Shown: positions 26,554 to 35,040 of the stretch, in pieces | Numbering within the stretch: position 1 is the stretch's first letter | Layout: every line of letters starts with the position of its first letter | Translations under genes and position numbers: made by a program | Assembly: GCA_002507175.1 (NCBI GenBank) | Contig: DAZE01000005.1 | Location: 64,540 to 128,539, forward strand | Origin: Euryarchaeota archaeon UBA558 | GTDB lineage: Archaea > Thermoplasmatota > Poseidoniia > Poseidoniales > Thalassarchaeaceae | Direction: 5' to 3' | Length of the DNA: 64,000 nt | Notes under the pieces: generated by a model | What the model saw: the letters and a program-made list of their open reading frames with translations, nothing else | What the model was told of the DNA's origin: nothing | The model's database searches: none

Positions 26554-26559
26554 GGAGGG
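26554..26559 (+). promoter_or_regulatory. Shine-Dalgarno site deciding the GTG start at 26564
   Basis: GGAGGG begins at the last base of the aminotransferase stop and lies four bases before GTG 26564. It selects that GTG over the in-frame ATG at 26537, which would overlap the aminotransferase by 17 bases. Confidence 0.7.
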
Positions 26560-26563
26560 TCAA

Positions 26564-27229
26564 GTGGCAAATTCTGTGATTGTCGTGGGGCCAGATGGGT
26601 CGGTGAAAAGTGCTATTCAGAGAAGATTGGCTTCCCTCCCGCCTGTCGAAAATAAGGATGGTAATGACATTGAAATTGGTGTGGGGGCCGAGGCTCAAGA
26701 CCTCTCTATTCTGAAATACGGACAGGAGCGCGAGATTGACAGCCCGTGCATAATACTGAGGGATGTAGTTGCAGATATCGCAGATACCTTTTGGGGCGAT
26801 GGTTTGTTTCACAGAGTGATTGGGGATAGTATATCTGGAAAATCAGATTCAGAATACCCTTCAACCCCTAGATACTGGCTGCCTGTCGAAAACGTGGCAA
26901 ATGCAATCAGAACGTTGGTGAGCTCCAATGCATTCCCATCTTCAGACAAACCGATACTGATGACCGGCAGGAGACCCTGGCAATGTGAGGCCTTGTTGGC
27001 GGAGGCTTCACACCTATGGGCTAGATTTCAAGCATCTAACCTTGGGGAACATTCGCCTGAGACTCTCTCTGAGCCACCTCTCCACTTGTCCTCTAAATCG
27101 GATGTGGGAATGAGACCAGATCTAACAGAGTTGAATGATCTATTGCTTTCTTGTGGGGAGCCTGCCGGCTGGAGGCCATCTGGATCGCTCAGACTCTCAA
27201 TAATGAGGGTCTTCGCAACACTCGTTTGA
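26564..27229 (+). CDS. Rossmann-like protein, possible degenerate NAD-dependent epimerase/reductase
   Basis: 221 residues, beginning VANSVIVVGPDGSVKSAIQRRLA, a beta strand plus a glycine-poor loop like an SDR/epimerase nucleotide site (GxxGxxG reduced to GPDGSVKS). The middle has YWLPVENVANAIRTLV, which resembles the HVEDVARA segment of extended SDRs, then PILMTGRRPW. No YxxxK catalytic pair is seen, so it may bind without reducing. I do not recognise a family. It is co-transcribed with the aminotransferase, ten bases downstream, so it may act in the same pathway. Confidence 0.65.
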   Translation: MANSVIVVGPDGSVKSAIQRRLASLPPVENKDGNDIEIGVGAEAQDLSILKYGQEREIDSPCIILRDVVADIADTFWGDGLFHRVIGDSISGKSDSEYPSTPRYWLPVENVANAIRTLVSSNAFPSSDKPILMTGRRPWQCEALLAEASHLWARFQASNLGEHSPETLSEPPLHLSSKSDVGMRPDLTELNDLLLSCGEPAGWRPSGSLRLSIMRVFATLV

Positions 27230-27237
27230 GTGCCTAA

Positions 27238-27417
27238 TCATCCATTCCTGATGCTGCTGATCTGCATGCGCACGTCTTGTGCAGCGCCTTTTGCGGCCTG
27301 CATAGCCTTCCTGACGCGGGTCATGGCTGCGTTGTTGCCCTTGTCGGACTTAACGGCGTCAGCCATGGTCTCGTTCAAATCATCAATCATCTTCTGTACC
27401 ATATCTGCGATAGACAT
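27238..27417 (-). CDS. 59-residue Hc1-like (histone H1-like) protein
   Basis: Reads MSIADMVQKMIDDL then, at 26-36, KGNNAAMTRVR, then a basic amphipathic helix ending SSIRNG. Compared from memory with the Hc1 family of bacterial histone H1-like proteins, it shares the KMxDxL start and the KGNxAAxxRVR core. Unlike full Hc1 it lacks the long Lys/Ala tail. ATG at 27417; the stop is nine bases from that of the convergent gene. It probably binds DNA as a small chromatin protein, but this is inference from the motif. Confidence 0.65.
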   Translation of the reverse strand: MSIADMVQKMIDDLNETMADAVKSDKGNNAAMTRVRKAMQAAKGAAQDVRMQISSIRNG

Positions 27418-27461
27418 GAGCGTTCCGAGGGCCGATCACTCTTTGAACATTCTCTATGCGG

Positions 27462-28439
27462 TCACCCAAACAAAGCTGCCCCGAGAAGAGGTAAAAGTAG
27501 GCTAGCCTCACCCTCAACTAGAACTTGGGGCGCTTCAGGCCTTATCTTGCCCCAAGATATTGCTTCTCGGAGCCTAGCACCTGAAAGAGACCCATCGTAT
27601 TCAGGTGCGGTGGAAATCCCTACTGCAGAATCCAGTCCCCCTCTGTACTGGTTCCACCAGATTACGTGGTGCTTGCTGATTCCGCCACCGACCATCAAGG
27701 CATTGGATTTGTCAGCAGTCCAGGATATGTCAGAACAAATCTGTTCATCTGAGAGGACGTCGATCATAAAGGACGGATTTTTCTGCCTGTGGATGAACAA
27801 CTGTGCACCAATTGATCCATCTGTGATGCCGGGTATTACGATCGGGATCCTGTTCTTCGCGGCCCAATGGAGGATGCTGCTATCATCTTCGATGCGATCC
27901 CCGATAGCCCAACAGAGTTCCACTGTTCCGAACCCCTTCCATGGAGAATCAGAGTTTGAGCCCCGCTCTTTTCCAATTTCGTCCAGCCATGGCAATACCT
28001 TTTGCTCTAGGATGTCTCCATAGCACTCGTTAGGAATAACCACGTTGCCCAAGCGATTGAGACCGACTTTCCCCAATGCCACATCATCTAGGTCGAAATC
28101 ACCATGATAGTATTGTTTGAAGGTCCTCGCAAGATCGTGGTCCAGTGTTCCACAAGTTGTGATCACAACGTGGACCAACTTTCTCTTGATGAGCTCCAGA
28201 AAGAAGCTTCGCGTGCCAGTGGCGCATAATGCGGCTGGGAAAGACAACCAGTTCACACAACCCTCTTTGCCAGAGTCCTCAAACATCGAACTAAGAATTT
28301 CTTTTGCCCTTGCTAGTTTCGAAGCTGTGAACCCTCCAGCCTCTGACATTTGGTCGAACAGCCGAGCTGGACTATCAATATCCTTGAATACATAGTCACG
28401 AACTGGACGATCGAAAGACTCAGGATCATAACTCACCAT
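27462..28439 (-). CDS. dys: Deoxyhypusine synthase
   Basis: Transfers the aminobutyl group of spermidine to a lysine of translation factor aIF5A. 325 residues. The catalytic lysine is Lys298 in EAISWGKI, matching the conserved EAxSWGK motif. The NAD-binding VVITTCGTLDHDLART and GGGISKHH segments are present. ATG start. aIF5A itself is not in the window. The gene lies downstream of uvrB on the same strand, 24 bases away. Confidence 0.95.
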   Translation of the reverse strand: MVSYDPESFDRPVRDYVFKDIDSPARLFDQMSEAGGFTASKLARAKEILSSMFEDSGKEGCVNWLSFPAALCATGTRSFFLELIKRKLVHVVITTCGTLDHDLARTFKQYYHGDFDLDDVALGKVGLNRLGNVVIPNECYGDILEQKVLPWLDEIGKERGSNSDSPWKGFGTVELCWAIGDRIEDDSSILHWAAKNRIPIVIPGITDGSIGAQLFIHRQKNPSFMIDVLSDEQICSDISWTADKSNALMVGGGISKHHVIWWNQYRGGLDSAVGISTAPEYDGSLSGARLREAISWGKIRPEAPQVLVEGEASLLLPLLGAALFG

Positions 28440-28463
28440 GATACTCCATCCAAGGTCATGATT

Positions 28464-30743
28464 TCAATTGGTCGCTTCCCTCAATTCGGTGATTCTGTCT
28501 CTAATCAATGCGGCTCTCTCAAAGTCTAATCTAGAGGCTGCTGCCTTCATTTCCTTTTCCAGTCGGTTGATCACGCGATCATTTTGATCTAACTCACTAT
28601 CGGGGCTTTCGCCCATGGGATCAAACATGTCATATTCTGGTTGGGATATAAGTTCCAAAACTGAATCGGAGGAGGACCAAGAGCCTGTTCCCAGATCAAA
28701 TTTCTTAACGAACGTGTTGATGTCCTTCTTGCCCTGTTTCTTCGCCACCAACCTTCTGCCACCTTTAATTCCCTTTCCAGCCACTCCTGCCAAAAGATCG
28801 GAGGATTCCTCTCCGAGGGTTGGCAGTGACTTACGTATCGTTTCTGGTGTGATGCCATGCTTCTCATTGTGCTCTTGTTGGCGTTTTCTCCTCTCCAGGG
28901 TTTGTCTTATCGCACCCTCCATGGCTGGTGATATTGTATCAGCATAGAGGATCACATTTCCCTCAGAGTTTCTCGCAGCACGCCCTATTGTTTGAAGCAA
29001 ACTTCGTTCGTTTCTGAGAAATCCCTGGGCCGCGGCATCGAAAATAGCCACGAGAGACACCTCTGGTATGTCCAACCCTTCTCTGAGGAGATTTATTCCC
29101 ACGATTACATCTATGTGCCCAAGTCTGAGAGCCTTGATGATCTCAGATCTCTCCAGCGTATCGATTTCAGAATGCAGGTAGTGAGCTTTTATGCCCACTC
29201 CTTGCAGGTACTCCGAAACTTCTTCGGCGAATTTAATGGTCAGAACGGTCACTAAAACCCGCTCATCACGCTCAATTCTTCGATTTATTTCACTGAGGAG
29301 ATCCTGTACTTGCCCCTCAGTACTCCTAACCTCAATATGGGGGTCCAACAGCCCTGTGGGTCGAATTTCCATTTGTGCTATCCCGTCGATTGACTTGATG
29401 ACGGTCTCAATGGATCCACTCCCCTCTCTTTTTTCCGTATCCTTCGTACCTGCTCCGCCTCTGGAAGGAACATGCAATAATTGGCGAGGGATCTCCTGTC
29501 CGGTGACCTCAGCCAAGTGACGGAATTCCCTTTCACCAGGGGTGGCGCTGACATAGAGCATTTGTGGGATTAGATCCTGAAACTCATCTATTCTCAGGGG
29601 CCTGTTGTCATAGGCACAGGGCAACCTAAAACCATGTTCAACAAGATTCTTTTTCCTAGCTAGATCTCCGGAATACATCCCTCCAACTTGCGGTAATGTG
29701 ACATGGCTTTCGTCCATGATAACGAGATAACGATTCTTATCGCCTTGGAAACTCTCCGCATTTGTGGAAAAGAAGTCTAACAAACAATACGGCCGATCAC
29801 CCACGCCTCTACCATCAAAGTGCCTGGAATAGTTCTCTACACCTTTGCAAGAGCCAAGCTCTCTAAGCATCTCCAGGTCGAATTTTGTGCGCTGTTCAAT
29901 CCTGTGAGCTTCTAGATCCCTTCCCTTTGATTCAAACCAACTTGCACGTTCTTCAAGCTCTTCCTCTATGTTTTCGAGAGCGATTGCGAATCTATCCTCA
30001 TCGGTCATGTAGAATTCTCTTGGATGTATCCAGGCCTCTTCAATGTCATCTAATGGCTCCCAACTGACAGCTTCGCAAACTTGTAGGCGCTCAACTCCAT
30101 CCCATCCGAATCTTGCGCGTATGGGATCATCCCTGCTTGGCATCCAGATGTCCAGCACTTCACCGCGAAGTCTTATGTCACCTCTGGACAAATCACCACT
30201 AACCCTTCTGTATTGGAGTGCGACCAATTCAGCTACAGCCTCACGAGGCTGGATTTTTTGACCAACATGCAATTGTAGATGCCTGTCCTGAAACACCTCC
30301 GGCGGGTTGAGACCATAGATTGTAGAAACCGTACCAACTGCTATGACATCAGGCCTGGAGACTAGGGACGCAACAGTCGAGAATCTCTCCTGTTCGATCC
30401 TCTCGTTCATCTGCAATTCTTTGTCTATGTACAAGTCACGGTTGGGGAGATAGGCTTCTGGTTGGTAATAGTCGTAGTAACTCACAAAATACTCCACTGC
30501 ATTTTCGGGAAATAATTCACTCATCTCCTGCCACAATTGCCTTGCAAGCGTTTTGTTGTGAGATAAAATCAATGTCGGCATTTGTAGAATTTGGATGATG
30601 TTGGCCATTGCGAAAGTCTTGCCCGAACCAGTCACTCCCAGTAAAACGCACCTCTCCTGTCCAGATTGAATCTGATCTACCAATTTGTCAATCGCCTGTT
30701 GTTGATCCCCTGCTGTGGCATAGTCTGAAGTCAAACGAAACAA
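28464..30743 (-). CDS. uvrB: Excinuclease ABC subunit B
   Basis: Damage-verification helicase of bacterial-type nucleotide excision repair, working with UvrA and UvrC, neither of which is in this window. 759 residues, about 80-90 more than usual. Walker A GVTGSGKT is at 36-43; the beta-hairpin YYDYYQPEAYLPNRD follows; DESH lies in VIMDESHVTLPQV; and the C-terminal UVR helix pair LDFERAALIRDRI is present. The excess lies in a linker (about 650-725) before the UVR motif. TTG start at 30743 with GAGGTG five bases upstream. Bacterial ancestry by transfer is likely, as for other archaeal uvr genes. Confidence 0.96.
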   Translation of the reverse strand: MFRLTSDYATAGDQQQAIDKLVDQIQSGQERCVLLGVTGSGKTFAMANIIQILQMPTLILSHNKTLARQLWQEMSELFPENAVEYFVSYYDYYQPEAYLPNRDLYIDKELQMNERIEQERFSTVASLVSRPDVIAVGTVSTIYGLNPPEVFQDRHLQLHVGQKIQPREAVAELVALQYRRVSGDLSRGDIRLRGEVLDIWMPSRDDPIRARFGWDGVERLQVCEAVSWEPLDDIEEAWIHPREFYMTDEDRFAIALENIEEELEERASWFESKGRDLEAHRIEQRTKFDLEMLRELGSCKGVENYSRHFDGRGVGDRPYCLLDFFSTNAESFQGDKNRYLVIMDESHVTLPQVGGMYSGDLARKKNLVEHGFRLPCAYDNRPLRIDEFQDLIPQMLYVSATPGEREFRHLAEVTGQEIPRQLLHVPSRGGAGTKDTEKREGSGSIETVIKSIDGIAQMEIRPTGLLDPHIEVRSTEGQVQDLLSEINRRIERDERVLVTVLTIKFAEEVSEYLQGVGIKAHYLHSEIDTLERSEIIKALRLGHIDVIVGINLLREGLDIPEVSLVAIFDAAAQGFLRNERSLLQTIGRAARNSEGNVILYADTISPAMEGAIRQTLERRKRQQEHNEKHGITPETIRKSLPTLGEESSDLLAGVAGKGIKGGRRLVAKKQGKKDINTFVKKFDLGTGSWSSSDSVLELISQPEYDMFDPMGESPDSELDQNDRVINRLEKEMKAAASRLDFERAALIRDRITELREATN

Positions 30744-30752
30744 AACAACACC

Positions 30753-31727
30753 TCAATCAATCATGCCCTCGGTGAATGAGAGGCTTGCAAGCAATACCCA
30801 TCCTGTCAACATGGATGTTTTGAATAGAAGTTGTTGGAATTTCTCCATGTCCAAGGATGAGGACTCGGATTTCGAAGCGTGCGACGTCATTACGTACAGA
30901 TTGACGGTGGCCATCAGGATGACACTGGGAATCCAAAGTGGGTATCTGTAGTCACGTAGGTCAGTATATTCACTCAATCCCGCAAAAAGGAAGCAAATGG
31001 ACCACCCCAAAGTCAGTGCGATGCTCAGGCCTTTTGTCGTTTTCAGCCCAAAGGTGGCAGGAAAGGAGTGGATCCCTTGGCGTATATCGACCTCGACGTC
31101 CATTCTGGCGTAATTCACATCAAACGCCGTTATCCAAAGTGCTACACCCATCGAGATGAAAAACAACTCTGGGAACCATGCGAATTCCCTCCCTATCCAT
31201 GTATCGGAACCCACGCCTACTATCGACTCCCACCCCATTGTGTCGGCGGATATCGCCACCCATGCTCCTGCTGGGGCTAACGCCAAGCACAGACCTATCC
31301 AGAAATGGCATATCCATGAGAACCTCTTCGTGTAGGGGTACATGACGAATGCGATGACAGGCAACCATGCCATCTTCAGAGCGACCATGTTCAGTCTCCA
31401 TGATGCGAACAAGAGAGTGGCAAGAAATGCGATAGAAAGGGACCAAGCCTCGAATTCAGTCATCTTACCAGAGGGAAGATGCCTTGAGGCGGTACGCGGG
31501 TTATTTGCGTCTATTTCCTTGTCTATGAGCCTGTTCAAAGCCATGGCTAGGCCGCGCGCACCAATTGCTGCAAGAATGATCCAGAATAGATCTAGGTTAG
31601 AGAGACTGACTTCAAAAACTTCCTCTCCGAGTTGCTTCTTGGCGAGGATGAAACCCATTAGAACGAACGGAAGTGAGAATAGTGTATGTTCGATTTTTAC
31701 GAAATCGAGTATGTCCTTCCATTTCAC
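30753..31727 (-). CDS. ubiA: UbiA-family prenyltransferase (quinone biosynthesis candidate)
   Basis: Membrane enzyme attaching an isoprenoid chain to an aromatic acceptor. 324 residues from the GTG at 31727, chosen because it follows the ubiD stop and a TAGGAG tract. The longer frame to 31829 runs inside ubiD and has no homology. The first Asp-rich motif NRLIDKEID is at 65-73 with NPRTASR after it; about eight membrane helices. Pairing with ubiD suggests menaquinone-type ring prenylation and decarboxylation (as in MqnP/MqnL). Other UbiA roles, such as archaeal lipid prenylation, remain possible. Confidence 0.88.
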   Translation of the reverse strand: MKWKDILDFVKIEHTLFSLPFVLMGFILAKKQLGEEVFEVSLSNLDLFWIILAAIGARGLAMALNRLIDKEIDANNPRTASRHLPSGKMTEFEAWSLSIAFLATLLFASWRLNMVALKMAWLPVIAFVMYPYTKRFSWICHFWIGLCLALAPAGAWVAISADTMGWESIVGVGSDTWIGREFAWFPELFFISMGVALWITAFDVNYARMDVEVDIRQGIHSFPATFGLKTTKGLSIALTLGWSICFLFAGLSEYTDLRDYRYPLWIPSVILMATVNLYVMTSHASKSESSSLDMEKFQQLLFKTSMLTGWVLLASLSFTEGMID

Positions 31728-31740
31728 TTCGACCAAGCTC

Positions 31741-33702
31741 CTACAACAACAGATTATCCGGCCACTCTCTACCATCCAAGCCATCTTCCACGGCGTTTTC
31801 CTGAATCCTTTGGAGGATTTCAGGATCATGTAGGGTCACAGCAGGCCAACGCCTCGCGGGCAATTCGCCATTTTGGGCAGGAATCGGGGCTGTGGCATCC
31901 CAGGCGATCCTGCTTCTATTTGTGTCCCACTTCAACCCCCTCTCAACATCAAATCTAGCAAATAATTGCCAAAGGAGCCGCCTATTGGATCCCTTTGAGT
32001 GCAATTCCAAATCATCGTCCGTGATGAACAACCAGCGCAAATTCTCTGAGCCCTCTAACTGCCATACTGCCTCAGTGATTTGGTTGATCGTTGCCCTTTG
32101 CTTCTCAGCCAACTTCTCATTGGGTTCAACCATGCCATCTCGTGGAGATGGACCCCCTTCGATTTGCGTGGTTATGACCAACATGGAGCTTCTTAGCATC
32201 TTTGCCTGTGATACACCGGGCAGTTCGAGCACACGCAACTCGAAACCCAGGGGCACTCCCGGTGGAACATCTAGGCCCTTTCTCCATTCCGGAGTATCGA
32301 TCTCCGGAGTTCCGAGGGGCAGGTTCCCACCGTGTCGGGGATCGGCCTCGGGCAATGATGTTGCATCGACAATTAGCTTGGCCTGAACATTCTCAAAGGG
32401 ATTGGCCGGATCAAGAGAATCGCCTGGAAGGCCATGAATCTCAATTATGTCCTCGGATGGATCAACCCTGTCATTCAAGGCGTCCAGGAAAACGTTCAGA
32501 TCGTGCGGATCCTCATCCTCATCGATCAGCATCATCGTCTTGAGGAGCATCATCTGACCGGCTCCCAATAGGCCCAATGCGGTCTTCCTTGCCTGCCTCG
32601 GATATCGTTGTCTGGAAGAGACGACCGCCAGATTATGGAAGCCGGTCTCCAATGGGAGGAAGACTGATCGAACATCTCTGTGTTGGAACCTCAAGACTGG
32701 TGTGAATTGAGCCCCGATTGCCTCACCAAGAAAACCATCTTCCATCGGCGGCAGGCCGACAATCGTGGCTGGGATTACAGCATTCTTACGCCGTGTGATT
32801 GCCGTCACATGGAGCACGGGATAGTTACCCGGTAAGGAGTAGAATCCGTAATGATCCCCGAACGGCCCCTCGAGTTTCACCTCATTAGGATCGGTCCATC
32901 CTTCAATTACTACATCGGCCTCTGCAGGTATGAGTAGGTCTTGTGTCCTGGCACGTGCGAGTTTGAGGCGTTTTCGTCCCAAGAAACCAGCGAACATGTA
33001 TTCCTCTAGGTTGTCAGGGAGAGGAGCTATGGCCGAGAAAATTAATTCGGGCGGCCCACCAATACAAATCGCAACCGGCATTCTCCCCTCTGGATGCAAA
33101 GAAGCGTGATCTGCGCCATGTTTGTGTATCTGCCAATGAAGTCCAATCTCTTTCTCTGAGTGGACTTGTCCTCTGTACATCCCCATGTTATGTTCACGAC
33201 TCATGGGGTCGCGAGTTACTACAAGGGGGAGAGTAATATATCGCCCACCATCCATTGGCCAGCACTTAGGTATGGGCAGCTTCGTGACATCTGGGTCAAG
33301 ATCGATAATTTGGTGACAAGCCGCCCTACGCACAACCTTCGGAGGGAGTGCCAGTGCATCTCTCAGAAGAGGAATGCCCTTCCACGGGGCTTTCATGTAA
33401 GCACCAATATCTGGCTTCATCAGGGATACCAAACGATCCCCTATCTCAGTCTTCCCTCTAGCCCCCAAGGCTTTCATTGTCCGTTCCTTACTCCCGAATA
33501 TGTTCATGACTAGGGGCACGTCAGATATTGTCCCGTCAGGAAGTCTGGGTTTCTCGAAAAGAACCGCAGGACCACTCGTCTTTACTAGAAGATCTGCAAT
33601 GCCCCCTGCCTCCAGTTCTACATCAACCGGTCTCGTAATCCTCAGGAGATCTCCATCCCGCTCCAATGAGTCGAGGTAACGTCCCAAACTGGTCCAAGCC
33701 AC
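31741..33702 (-). CDS. ubiD: UbiD-family decarboxylase
   Basis: Prenylated-FMN-dependent decarboxylase of aromatic or unsaturated acids. 653 residues, longer than the usual 480-500. Diagnostic segments include RDPMSREHNMGMYRGQV, ICIGGPPELIFSA, KLEGPFGDHYGFY, and the C-terminal-half QFTPVLRFQHRDV. The extra length lies in the C-terminal part, including a Pro-rich tail (PAQNGELPARRWP). ATG at 33702. Located directly upstream of ubiA on the same strand, fitting successive quinone-synthesis steps. No ubiX (flavin prenyltransferase) is visible here. Confidence 0.92.
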   Translation of the reverse strand: MAWTSLGRYLDSLERDGDLLRITRPVDVELEAGGIADLLVKTSGPAVLFEKPRLPDGTISDVPLVMNIFGSKERTMKALGARGKTEIGDRLVSLMKPDIGAYMKAPWKGIPLLRDALALPPKVVRRAACHQIIDLDPDVTKLPIPKCWPMDGGRYITLPLVVTRDPMSREHNMGMYRGQVHSEKEIGLHWQIHKHGADHASLHPEGRMPVAICIGGPPELIFSAIAPLPDNLEEYMFAGFLGRKRLKLARARTQDLLIPAEADVVIEGWTDPNEVKLEGPFGDHYGFYSLPGNYPVLHVTAITRRKNAVIPATIVGLPPMEDGFLGEAIGAQFTPVLRFQHRDVRSVFLPLETGFHNLAVVSSRQRYPRQARKTALGLLGAGQMMLLKTMMLIDEDEDPHDLNVFLDALNDRVDPSEDIIEIHGLPGDSLDPANPFENVQAKLIVDATSLPEADPRHGGNLPLGTPEIDTPEWRKGLDVPPGVPLGFELRVLELPGVSQAKMLRSSMLVITTQIEGGPSPRDGMVEPNEKLAEKQRATINQITEAVWQLEGSENLRWLFITDDDLELHSKGSNRRLLWQLFARFDVERGLKWDTNRSRIAWDATAPIPAQNGELPARRWPAVTLHDPEILQRIQENAVEDGLDGREWPDNLLL

Positions 33703-33791
33703 AACGGTCTCTCGTGCCTCTCCATTGAGAAGGTTCGCTTTTGCCCCACGAAGACCGTTGGATTCTTTTCACATCGTCTGCCTCGGGAGTC

Positions 33792-35036
33792 GTGGCGGAA
33801 GAGTGGGACGTCGATGTTTTGGTCGTCGGGGCCGGCCCGGGAGGCGGTAATGCAGCCCTGCAATGTGCCAGAAAGGGCCTCAGAACCATGGTAATAGAGG
33901 ACCATGATGAGATTGGGACCCCCGTTCACTGCGGGGAGTGCATATCCGACGAAGCCATTGCGAACCTCAAACTCGATCTCCCCGAAGAAGTAATCAGCAA
34001 GCGAGTTAACGGAATCAGGGTGATATTCCCTGACGGCACATCAAAACAACTAACGGAGACTGGCTATGTTCTTGAGAAACACCTCTTCGAACAGTGGATC
34101 ACCGACTCCGCGGTCAAAGAAGGCGCAAAATTAGCACTCAAACACAAATTGACCTCAATGGAAAGAATAGAGGATAATGGGACCTTTGTAGGATGGAAAT
34201 GCGATGGGAAGGGGGAAATGTTCCCAATCAGGTCAAAAATAGTGATCGATGCTTCTGGGGTCGCAGCCGTTTGTTCTAGATTTGTAAAAACAGACGGTTC
34301 AAAACCCCTGAATGGGAAAGGGAAGGTTGTAGCTGGTATGCAATATGAACTGGCCGAGGTCCCCACAGACGACTACCTTGATTTTTACATATGGCCGAAA
34401 TATGCTGAGAAGGGATACCTTTGGATGATTCCTAAGTGCGATGGTAGGGCCAACGTGGGCCTTGTGACTGAGGATCGACCTAGGGCCAAGAAAGCACTGG
34501 ACCAATTTATCGAAGACACTCATTTCAGCGATCTGAGCCAACAGTTACCTCCGTGGAAGACCAAGGGCAATCCAGCTTTCGGCGGCACGATACCTATCTC
34601 AGGACCATTTGAGAACACCCATTATGACGGCTTGATGTTAATCGGAGATGCTGCTGGCTTCACTTCGCCTTTGTTCGAAGGGGGATCACATCTCGCCCTG
34701 AAATCCGCCGTCTTTGCCGCTGAAACAGCCGCGACCGCAATTTCAAATGGCGATGTGGCCGCCAAGTCCCTTGAGAATTACGCACTGCTCTGGAAGGCGG
34801 AGTTCCCTCCGTATGAAAAGATACTGAGAGGCAAGAACGCTCTTTACGAACTATCTGAAGGGGAAATGTCGTTGATGGGATCCTGTTTCCCCGATGAGAT
34901 GGGAGACATGGGAATCACAGGAAAGGCAATGGTGGGGCTTCGGCTGTTATTCAGGCGACCTGGCCTATATCGGAAGAACATAGTTCCTGCGATGCTAGCT
35001 TTCGGCTACAGTCGGGCAAAATATTACGGATGGTAG
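33792..35036 (+). CDS. Geranylgeranyl reductase family flavoprotein
   Basis: FAD enzyme that saturates isoprenoid chains of lipids or quinones. 414 residues from the GTG at 33792 (GGGAG just upstream). The frame stays open to a TTG at 33741, but those residues are not homologous. The dinucleotide motif VVGAGPGGG is at 11-19, HCGECIS follows, and GDAAGFTSPLFEGG near 285 is the second FAD motif. Divergent from ubiD across 89 bases and followed four bases later by ccmF. Substrate could be membrane lipid or a quinone tail. Confidence 0.92.
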   Translation: MAEEWDVDVLVVGAGPGGGNAALQCARKGLRTMVIEDHDEIGTPVHCGECISDEAIANLKLDLPEEVISKRVNGIRVIFPDGTSKQLTETGYVLEKHLFEQWITDSAVKEGAKLALKHKLTSMERIEDNGTFVGWKCDGKGEMFPIRSKIVIDASGVAAVCSRFVKTDGSKPLNGKGKVVAGMQYELAEVPTDDYLDFYIWPKYAEKGYLWMIPKCDGRANVGLVTEDRPRAKKALDQFIEDTHFSDLSQQLPPWKTKGNPAFGGTIPISGPFENTHYDGLMLIGDAAGFTSPLFEGGSHLALKSAVFAAETAATAISNGDVAAKSLENYALLWKAEFPPYEKILRGKNALYELSEGEMSLMGSCFPDEMGDMGITGKAMVGLRLLFRRPGLYRKNIVPAMLAFGYSRAKYYGW

Positions 35037-35040
35037 GAAC

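Noticed and set aside
27277..28023. 248-residue forward frame opposite deoxyhypusine synthase
   Set aside because: Lies antisense to a gene with an intact catalytic motif and shows no domain of its own.
31728..31829. Longer UbiA start inside ubiD
   Set aside because: It would overlap ubiD by about 89 bases and encodes a Cys-rich, non-homologous stretch.
33741..33791. TTG start for the geranylgeranyl reductase at 33741
   Set aside because: Residues before the GTG at 33792 do not look like the family, and GGGAG precedes that GTG.
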